From positions 1 to 64,000 of the forward strand of contig NZ_RAWE01000007.1 of NCBI RefSeq assembly GCF_003611695.1: a DNA stretch of 64,000 nucleotides. The letters run 5' to 3'. Origin of the DNA: Corallococcus carmarthensis (GTDB lineage Bacteria > Myxococcota > Myxococcia > Myxococcales > Myxococcaceae). Numbering within the stretch: the stretch's first letter is position 1; each line of letters opens with the position of its first letter. Positions 35,604 through 44,000 of the stretch are shown one piece after another. Under the pieces are notes generated by a model. The model ran no database searches and was not told the DNA's origin. It worked only from the letters and a program-made list of their open reading frames with translations. A program made the position numbers and the translations under genes.

Positions 35604-36110
35604 TCAGGGATCCCGCAGGGCGGGGATGCCGGAGGACACCTTGGCGAGCAGGTCGCGGAGCGTGTCCCGCTCATCCAGGCTCAAGGGAGCCATGAGCGCG
35701 GCGATGCGGCGGTAGTGGTCGGGCAACATGCCCTGGATGAACTCGCGGCCCTTCGAGGTGAGGTGCACGGAGTACATGCGCCGGTCCTCGGGGTGGTCCG
35801 TGCGGGAGATGAAGCCGTCCTTCTCCAGCGTGTCCAAGAGCCCCGTGATGGTCGCGCGGCTGCACCGCGACAGCTCCGCGAGTTCCGCGGGACGCAGGGT
35901 GTCCCCCGCGTCCTCCGCCGCGAAGAGCTGCACCAGCACGACGAAGCGCCCGTGCGAAACGCCATGCCGCGCGAAGTGCGCTTCGTAGGCCTCGGTCAAC
36001 TCATTGGAGAGGCGGAGCATCGTCAGGCAGGTCTCGATGGCGCTCGGGTCGAGCGCGGGAAACCGTTTGGCCATCTGCTTCAGCCGCTCGTACCGGGGCA
36101 CGAGCTTCAT
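35604..36110 (-). CDS. MarR family transcriptional regulator
   Basis: A 168-aa winged-helix repressor-type protein. The helix-turn-helix is visible as LRPAELAELSRCSRATITGLLDTLEKDGFI and the wing as RTDHPEDRRMYSVHLTSKGREF. It most likely represses its own operon, which continues into emrA and emrB, and is released by a small aromatic ligand. ATG at 36110 is preferred over the longer frame because a plausible promoter (36154-36182) would put the transcript start downstream of the longer start. Shine-Dalgarno sequence is weak. Confidence 0.9.
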   Translation of the reverse strand: MKLVPRYERLKQMAKRFPALDPSAIETCLTMLRLSNELTEAYEAHFARHGVSHGRFVVLVQLFAAEDAGDTLRPAELAELSRCSRATITGLLDTLEKDGFISRTDHPEDRRMYSVHLTSKGREFIQGMLPDHYRRIAALMAPLSLDERDTLRDLLAKVSSGIPALRDP

Positions 36111-36153
36111 CGGCGTGGCGTTTCTGGGACGGGGAGGAGCCAAGACGGAGCGT

Positions 36154-36182
36154 CTAGTAAGGCCCCTAACGATTTTGCGCAA
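36154..36182 (-). promoter_or_regulatory. Candidate promoter of marR-emrA-emrB
   Basis: On the minus strand TTGCGC (36182-36177), 17 bp, then TACTAG (36159-36154). The -35 overlaps the 8-bp palindrome TTGCGCAA, which could be a MarR site. The -10 match is poor, so confidence is low. Confidence 0.35.
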
Positions 36183-36239
36183 GTCGATTCGTCGCCTGAC
36201 TAAATCCTTGATTCCCCAACCGGGACGTGGACCGTCTGG

Positions 36240-37352
36240 CTACTCGACCGTCTTCACATCCGCGCGGGTGGGAGGGCTTTCCAGGAGGAGAACAGCGCGC
36301 GACTCCGGGTGACGTTCCTGGAAGGAGCGCACGGCGCGCAGGTCGAAGGACTGCACGTCCGCCCTCTGGGCGAGCCCTGATTCATTGATGACTTGAGCGA
36401 CCGCGTCGCCGTGGGCCGGCGCGATGTCTGTCTTCCGGGACGTCCGTTTGAGTTCCACATTGAAGCGGACGCGGCGGGCGTTCCGGGCGCGGAGCGGGTC
36501 GCGGGCTTCGTGCGTGGCGTCCGCCTGGTCCGCCGCGAAGGCGAACACCTGACGCAGGGTGGGGACGGTGTAGGGGTCCGGGAGTCCGGCGCGGGCGGCG
36601 AACGCGACGGCTTCGGGCGAGCGGGCGCGGTCGTTCGTCTGCTCCGGACGGTCCGAGAGGAGCCGGTCGCAGACGAAGGTGTCCTGGAGCTTCGCGACGG
36701 TGAGGGTCGCGATGGGGACGGGAGCGGGCAGCGGGCTTCCATCCACGTGCCGGCACTTCGTTGGGGACAGGTCCGGGTCGTGGGAGAGCACGGGGACGCC
36801 GTCGGCGGTGAGGACGGTATCCAGCTCCAGCGTGGTCACCCGGTGGTCGAGCGCGGCCTCGAAGGCGGGCAGCGTGTTCTCCGGCCGCAGGTTCCGCGCG
36901 CCCCGGTGGCCCTGCGCATCGAAGCGCTTCGGGTCGATGAGCCCGCCCTCGTCCAGCAGGTCTCCGGGGGTGCCGTCTCCGTTGGCATCGAAGTCGCGCA
37001 CCGCCAGGGTGAGGAGATCCGGCCGGTCGCTGATGATGCCGTCCACGCCGCGCTGGAGCAGGGCCTGCATCGTGGGCAGGTCGTTCACGGTCCAGACGAT
37101 GACCGGGTGGCCGGCGGCGCGGAGGCGCTCCAGGTCGATGCCGCCTCCGGGCTGAAGCAGCCGGGCATCCGGAGCGCAGACGGGAGCCCTGCCGCGGGCG
37201 TGCGCACGCAAGGTGTCCATGAGGCGCACCGTGGGGTCGTCCGCTGGCGTGAGGGAGGGACGGCCCGTCCCCGAGCATGCGCAGGCAAGGCACGCCAGGA
37301 GCACCGCGAAGGCGCGGCGGGGCAACCACCGGTGGGACGATGCCGTGCGCAC
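36240..37352 (-). CDS. Glycerophosphodiester phosphodiesterase lipoprotein, apparently circularly permuted
   Basis: A 370-aa protein with a Cys-rich lipoprotein-type signal (AVLLACLACACSG). Start is GTG with AAGGAAGG seven bases upstream. The GDPD motifs are in unusual order. First comes the C-terminal family signature, VIVWTVND (residues 85-91) and GVDGIISDRPD (102-112). Then an EF-hand-like loop DANGDGTPGDL. Then the N-terminal signature HRGARNLRPENT (149-160), LELD, LSHDPD, FNVELKRT and finally VQSFDLRAV, after which the protein stops. Catalytic HRG, ExD, HD and ExK are all present. Canonical enzymes hydrolyse glycerophosphodiesters to glycerol 3-phosphate and an alcohol. A fusion left by deletion between tandem GDPD domains is the alternative to permutation. 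Confidence 0.83.
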   Translation of the reverse strand: MRTASSHRWLPRRAFAVLLACLACACSGTGRPSLTPADDPTVRLMDTLRAHARGRAPVCAPDARLLQPGGGIDLERLRAAGHPVIVWTVNDLPTMQALLQRGVDGIISDRPDLLTLAVRDFDANGDGTPGDLLDEGGLIDPKRFDAQGHRGARNLRPENTLPAFEAALDHRVTTLELDTVLTADGVPVLSHDPDLSPTKCRHVDGSPLPAPVPIATLTVAKLQDTFVCDRLLSDRPEQTNDRARSPEAVAFAARAGLPDPYTVPTLRQVFAFAADQADATHEARDPLRARNARRVRFNVELKRTSRKTDIAPAHGDAVAQVINESGLAQRADVQSFDLRAVRSFQERHPESRAVLLLESPPTRADVKTVE

Positions 37353-37393
37353 GGGCTGCCTTCCTTCGGGGTGTCGGTTAGGAAGCTGAAGCG

Positions 37394-37627
37394 ATGGACG
37401 TGAAGGATGCCACCGTGCAGGCAGCGTTGCGTCAGGCGTGCGACGACGCGGGACTGCCCCAGTCCCTGCGGGGCTGCGTGTATCCGCTGCTGCGGGACCC
37501 GGAGGGCGACTGGCCTCCGTGCTGCGGCGGAGGCTGCATGCCGTGCACGTCCACGCTGGCGGACGTGGCGTTGCGCACGCTGGAGCTGCTGGGCACGCCG
37601 CGCCGCTCGCCCCTGCCTCCGGGGTGA
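37394..37627 (+). CDS. Small cysteine-rich protein of unknown function
   Basis: A 77-aa protein. Its cysteines cluster in WPPCCGGGCMPCTSTL, with two more upstream (QACDD, RGCVY), suggesting a metal-binding site or an oxidoreductase-linked cluster. No signal peptide. ATG has AGGAAG nine bases upstream. The stop abuts the stop of the convergent SnoaL-like gene with no bases between. It is divergent from the GDPD gene. The CCGGGCMPC motif resembles short cysteine motifs in small oxidoreductase-like proteins, but I cannot assign a family. Confidence 0.68.
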   Translation: MDVKDATVQAALRQACDDAGLPQSLRGCVYPLLRDPEGDWPPCCGGGCMPCTSTLADVALRTLELLGTPRRSPLPPG

Positions 37628-38077
37628 TCAGCGGTCCCTGTGGTCCACCAGCACCTCCGTGCGCGGAAGCGACCAGTGCAGCTGGACCATCCGCCATTCG
37701 GTGCCCCGGCGCTCGAAGGCGCTGGTCATGCGAATCCCCTCGAAGGTGACGGGCCTGCCACCCGCCACCAGGGAGATGTCCATCGCGGGCACCGTGAGGC
37801 ACGCCATGGTGGAGGGCGGTGCACCGCCGTGCCAGAGCAGCTCCGAGCGCAGCGTCACGCGGAGGTCGCGCAGGCTCCCGAACTGGGCGCGGAAGGAGTG
37901 CTCCACCTGCGCCCAGCCGATGAAGTGGAGGTTGGCGTGCGTGCCCATGACCACGATGTCGTCGTCGTGCCAGAACACCTGGGACAGCGCCTCCAGGCTC
38001 CCGCGTTCGTAGGCGTCCACGAACGCGGTGAAACGCCGTGAGAGCTCCGTCTTCCACTCATCCCGCGTCGCGTTCAT
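37628..38077 (-). CDS. SnoaL-like / NTF2-fold protein
   Basis: A 149-aa protein with the cone-shaped NTF2 fold of the SnoaL/ketosteroid-isomerase group: FVDAYERGSLEALSQVFWHDDDIVVMG at the start and GIRMTSAFERRGTEWRMVQLHWS at the end, as in DUF4440/SnoaL_3 proteins. Its start lies 20 bases inside the end of the NRPS-PKS gene, with GAAGGGGCG upstream, so it belongs to that operon. Members of this fold act as cyclases, hydratases or binding proteins in polyketide pathways, and also as stand-alone enzymes. A tailoring role for the NRPS-PKS product is inferred only from the overlap. Confidence 0.85.
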   Translation of the reverse strand: MNATRDEWKTELSRRFTAFVDAYERGSLEALSQVFWHDDDIVVMGTHANLHFIGWAQVEHSFRAQFGSLRDLRVTLRSELLWHGGAPPSTMACLTVPAMDISLVAGGRPVTFEGIRMTSAFERRGTEWRMVQLHWSLPRTEVLVDHRDR

Positions 38078-41000
38078 CGCCTTCGTCGCCCCTTCCCTCT
38101 CTCAGGTGGCCCTGGATGATCCGCGCCACCTCCGCCACGAAGGGCTCCTCCATGACGGTGAAGTGGTTGCCATCCACGTCGTGGGTCTGGAACGAAGCGG
38201 TCGTCAGCGCCTTCCACCAGGCCGTCGCGTGCACATCCAGCACGGCGTCCCGCTCCGTGGCCCGCAGGTAGACGAGCGGCACCGGGTGACGGCCCGGCGC
38301 GTACGCCGCGATGGCCTCGTTGGTCGCGAGCACCACGTCGCGCAGCCGCGTGTCGAGCGCCATCGCCGTCCGCAGTCCTTCCGCCGCGCGCGGGGAGATC
38401 TCCCGGAACGCGTCGATGAGCCGGAGCACGTCCCCTACGCTCCGGACCCCCAGCCTGCGCGAGTCGTCCACCGTCACCGTGTCGATCTGGATGACGCCCG
38501 CCACGGCGTGGCCGCGCTCCAGCAGGACGGCCGCCATCTCGTACGCGATGACGCCACCCGAGGAGTGGCCACCCAGCCAGAAGGGCCCCTGGGGCTGGAA
38601 GGCCAGCAGTTCGTCCACGTACACGCGCGCCATCGCCGGCACGTCGCGGTAGAGCACCTCGCCGGGCTCCAGTCCCGATGCACGGAACGCGTGCACCGGC
38701 GTGTCCGCGCCCAGCCGCTTCGCCAGCGGCAGGTACGTGTAGACGGTGCCTCCAATGGGCTGCACCAGGAAGAACGGCGCCCGTCCGCGCCGTCCCTCCT
38801 GGAGCACCATCCGCAGCGGCGCATGCTTGAGGAGCGGCCGTCCCGTGCGCTCCAGTTCGTCCTGGACCGCGCGCACCCACGCGCCCAGGGTCGGGTGTTC
38901 CAGCACCGCGTGCAGCGACAAGCTGATCGACAGCCTCGACTTGAGCTCGCGGTTGAGCTGCACGACCAGGAGGGATGTGCCTCCCAGGTCGAAGAAGTGG
39001 CTGTCCGGCGTCAGCGTGTCCACGCCGAGCAGCTCCTTCCAGAGGGCTTCCATGGACGCCCGCACCTCTTCACGGCTGAGCGACGGGGGCACCTTCGTGA
39101 CTTCAGGCTGCGGGACCCGTGGCGCCTTCTCCGCCAGCGAGTACCGCTTGCGCTCGAAGGGATACGTGGGCAGCACGAGGCGCCTGCGCGGTCCGCTTGC
39201 GCGCACCTTGCTCCAATCCACCGGGAAGCCCGCGGACCAGAGCTGGCCCACGGCATGGAGCAGGGCCTGTTCATCACTCTCCGGCGGGTGACGCCGCCCC
39301 GTGGGCACGCCGAGCGTATGCAGCACGAGCCGCTCCCGCCCCACCCGGGGGTTCAGCAGCGCCAACGCGGAGAGCGTCTGTCCCGGTCCCACTTCCACGA
39401 GGATCCGCTCGCGATCCTCCAGCAACAGCTCCAACCCCGAGGAGAACCGGACCGTGTGTCGCAGGTGGCGGGCCCAATACGTGGGGTCGTGCGCGTCGTC
39501 CTCGGTCAGCCAGGTGCCCGTGACGTTGGAGACCATGGGAATCGAAGGGGACCTCGAGGTCATCGACCTGACCAGGTCCGTGAGCGGTTGCATCGCGGAC
39601 TCCACGAGCTCGGAGTGGAACCCGCTCGCGAGCGGCAGCCGCTTCGTCTTCACGCCCCGCTCCCGCAGCCGCGCAGCGAAGTCCTCCAGGGGCTCCAGCG
39701 CCCCGGACACCACGCACTGCCCGGGCCCGTTGACCGCGGCCAGGGACAGTCCGGATGGCAGCTCCTGCACCAGCATGCCTTCCGATAGGGGCACGGCCAG
39801 CATGCCGGACGGCGGCAGTGCGTCGCAGAGACGGCCGCGCAGCGCGACCAGCGCCACGGCCTGCTTCAGCGACAGGACGCCGGAGAGACAGGCAGCGGCG
39901 TATTCGCCCAGGCTGTGGCCCAGGAGGCTGGTCGGGTGGAGGCCCCAGGCGTCCAGCAGCCGCGACAGTGCGTACTCCGTCGTGAAGATGGCGGCCATGC
40001 CCAGCGAGGGCACCCGAAGCGCTTCCTGTGCATGCGGCCCACCGTCGTTGGTGAGCAGCACTGCGCGAAGCTCGCGCTCCAGGTCCCGACCGAAGTGCGC
40101 GGCGCATTCATCGAAGGCTTCGCGATACGCCGGAGCGCGCCGGTACCACTCCGCGCCCATGCCCGCTTCCTGCGTGCCCGTCCCCGGGAACAGGAAGCAC
40201 ACCTCCGGGAGTGGGGACGAAGCGAGCTGCACGGAGCCGTCCCGCCGGAGCTTCTCGATGGCCTCCGCGGGTGTCTCACAAGCGATGGCGCGCCGGTATC
40301 CGAACGCCGTCCGCCCTTCCTGCAACGTGTACGCGACGTCCGCCAGGGACTGCCCGGGCTTCCGCTCCAGGTGATCCGCGAGCCGCCGCGAGGCCACGCC
40401 CAGTGCCTCTCCACTCCGCGCGGAGAGCACCAGCACCTCCGCCGTGGGGCTCAGGGTCTCCGCGGGTTCAGGGAGGGACTCCTCGAGGACGACGTGCGCG
40501 TTCGTCCCACCAATGCCAAACGCGCTGACCCCCGCGATGCGCGTGAAGCCTTCCGGCACGGACCACGGCCGTCCTTCCCGGCTCACGACGAAGGGAGAAC
40601 GCTCCAGGCCCGCATCCGGATGGGCGTACTCGAAGTGGACGGTGCCCGGGAGGAAGCGGTGCTCCAGCGCCAGCGTCGTCTTGATCAACCCCGCCACCCC
40701 GGCCGCCGAGTCCAGGTGCCCCACGTTGCTCTTGAGCGCCCCCAGCACCACCGCGGGCTCCGACGCCTCACGGGCACCAAAGGCGAGCCGCAGCGCCTGG
40801 ACCTCCAGCGGATCTCCCAGCGGCGTCGCCGTGCCATGAGCCTCCACGTAGGTGATGTCACAAGGAGCCACGCCCGCGTCGGCGTGGGCTCGCACGATGA
40901 CGTCGCGCTGACCTTCCACGCCTGGAGCGGTGAAGCCGACCTTGGCGTTTCCGTCGTTGTTGATGGCCGAGCCCCGGATGACGGCATGGATGGTGTCCCC

Positions 41001-44000
41001 ATCCCGCAGCGCATCTTCCAGTCGCTTGAGCACCACGATGCCCACGCCGCTGGAGGGCACCGTGCCCTGCCCCTTCGCGTCGAAGGGACGGCAGTGCCCG
41101 TCCGGAGACGTGATGCCGCCGGGTTCGTGGAGGTAGCCGGACGGGCCGGACGCGAAGAGGGAGACGCCCCCCGCCAGGGCCACGTCGGATTCGCCCGTGC
41201 GCAGGCTCTGGCAGGCCAGGTGCACTGCTACCAGGGACGTGGAGCAGGCGGTCTGCACCGTGAGCGCGGGCCCGCGCAGGCCCAGTTGATACGCCGTCGC
41301 CGTGGCGAGGAACTGCCACGGATTGCCCAGGATGGACCGGTACGCCTCCGAGGCCACGGACAGGGAACGGAAGCGCGGCAGCACCTGGTCCAACCAGTAG
41401 CGAGGCACGCCCGAACCCGCGAACAGCCCCGCCTTGCCGGGCAGCCGCTTCGGGTCGTAGCCCGCTGCCTCAAGCGCCTCCCAGGCACACTCCAGGAACA
41501 CGCGGAGCTGCGGATCCATCAGCCGTGCGTCCAGGGGGCTGTAGCCGAAGAACGCCGCGTCGAAGGACTCGACGTCCTCCAGCAGCCCGGAGGCACGAAC
41601 GTAGGCGGGGTCCTCCAGGAGCTGGGGGTCCTCGCCCGCGGCGAGCAACGTCTCCCGGCTGAAGCGGGAGAGTCCCTCCCTGCCCTCCACCAGCAGCGTC
41701 CACAGCGCATCGATGCCAGGCGCTCCCGGGAACCGGCCGGCCGTGCCGATGATGGCGATGGGGCCGGAAGCGCGCGCGGGCTCCGGTGTCACCGGGTCGG
41801 GCTGCTCGCGGGTGTCAGCGTCCAGGTGCCGTGCGAGGGATTCGAGGGTCGGGAATTGGAACAGCGTGGCCATGCTCACGCGGATGCCCAGCTCCGAGGC
41901 CAGCGCGGCCTGGACCCGCGCGAGCAGCAGCGAGTTCCCACCCGCGTCGAAGAAGCCCTCCTGCCTGCCGACGCGTTCCACGCCGAGAATCCGGCACCAG
42001 ATGCGCTCCAGTGCCTTCTCGCGCTCCGTGGAGGCGGGGGCTTCTGGAGCCTGGGACTTGCCGGAAGGCAATGGCAGCGCGTCGCGGTCCAGCTTCTCCG
42101 TAGGCCCCAGCGGGAACGCCTCCAGCAGCACCAGCTCCCGGGGGACCATGTGCGGTGGAAGCGTCTCGCCCAGCGTGTCCCTGAATGCGGGCAGCAGGAG
42201 CCGTGACGCCGCCGCGGCATCGCGGGGAATGACGTAGCCCACGAGGTGCCGCTCTCCCGCGAGCAGCCGGGGTTCGACCACGGCGTCCCGGACGTCGGGA
42301 TGCTTGCGCAGCGCGGCCTCGATCTCGCCCAGTTCGATGCGGAAACCCCGCAGCTTGAGCTGGCGATCCGAGCGGCCGTGGAACTCGATGCTGCCGTCCG
42401 GGCGATGGCTGGCGACATCGCCGCTCTTGTAGAGGCGTGCTCCCGGCTCCGCGCTGAACGGGTGGGGAATGAACCGCTCCGCGTCCAGTTCGGGCCTGTT
42501 CAGGTAGCCCTGCGCCAGCCCCTTGCCTCCGATGTAGAGCGCGCCTCGCACGCCCACGGGGACGGGCGTCAGGGCTTCATCCAGCAGATGGACCTCGTAG
42601 CCGGGAAGCGGCGTTCCGATGGAGTACGGCCCCTCGCCCGCCACGCACTCCGTGCTCGTCGTGAAGACCGTGGCTTCGGTGGGCCCATACACCTGGATGA
42701 ACCGGCGGCCCGGAGCCCACGTGTCCACGAGCCGCGCGGGAAGCTCCTCGCCTCCAATCACGAGCAGCTTCAGGTCCGGAAGCGCTCGCCACGCCATGGA
42801 GCCCAGCGCCGAGGGCGTGAACATCGCGGTGTGGATGCGCTGGGCCGCCAGGAAGTCCGCCAGCTCCTCACCCGCGGCCACGTCCGACTGTGACAGCAGG
42901 TACAACGTGGCGCCGGAGGAGAGCGTCGGGAAGATCTCCGCGACGGAGAAATCGAAGCCGTACCGGGAGCACTGCGCCACGCGCTGCCCCGGCGCGAAGC
43001 CGAAGTCCGAGACCACGGTCTCCGACAGATGCACCGCGCTCCGGTGACCGATGCGCACGCCCTTCGGCTGCCCCGTCGAACCGGACGTGTAGATGACATA
43101 CGCAAGGTCATCTCCGGTGACGGGGAGTCGTGGCGTTTCCTCGGACCCGCCGCGCACCTGCGCCAGTGCGACCACCTGGACGCCCGCGCCATCCATGAGC
43201 GCGAGCGTCGCCTCCTGCGCGAGGATGAGCTTCAGTCCCGCGTCCCGTGCCGTGAACTCCAGCCGCGCTTTGGGATACGCGGGATCCAGCGGCACGTAGG
43301 CCGCACCCGCCTTCAGCGTCGCCAGCATGGCGATGATCAACTCAAAGGAGCGCTGGAGGCACACCCCCACGAAGTCTCCGGGCCCGATGCCTTGCGCCAG
43401 GAGGTGATGGGCCAGCCTGTTCGCCTCCGTGTTCAGCGCCCGGTAGCTGAGGGTTCGCCCCTGGAAGACGAGGGCCGGCGCATCCGGCGTGCGCTCCACC
43501 TGCGCTTCGAACGGATGGTGCAGACATTCCGCGTGCGACACGGCCTCCACGGGCCCCTGCGCCCATTCGAGCAACCGTGTCTGTTCCACCTCCGAAAGCA
43601 GCGGCAACGTCGCGACCGGTTGCTCCGGATTCCGCACGGCTTCGCGCAGCAGCGTCACGAAGTGGTCGCCCAGCTGGTGGATCATCCAGGGTTCGAAGAC
43701 GTCCCGCGCGTACTCCCACCGCACGGACATGCCATCCAGCCGCTCATCCAGTTCGATGGAGAGGTCCAGCTTCGACGTCCCGGTGTCGACGTCGTGGGGC
43801 TCCACCCGCCAACCCGACTCCGGCACCGCGATGGGCGGCTCCAGCGTGCAGGACACCTGGAACAGCGGGTTGGCGCCGGGGATGCGCGCCGGGTTCACCG
43901 CCTCCACGATGCGCAGGAGCGGCGCGTCCTGGTGTTCGAGCGCCTCCAGGCAGACGCGGCGCACCCGAGCCAGCAGCCCTCGGACGTTCAACCCTTCGGA

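Noticed and set aside
36111..36239. A frameshifted C-terminus of the GDPD gene
   Set aside because: No frame downstream of the stop at 36240 encodes GDPD-like sequence, and the missing C-terminal motif is found at the protein's own N-terminus.
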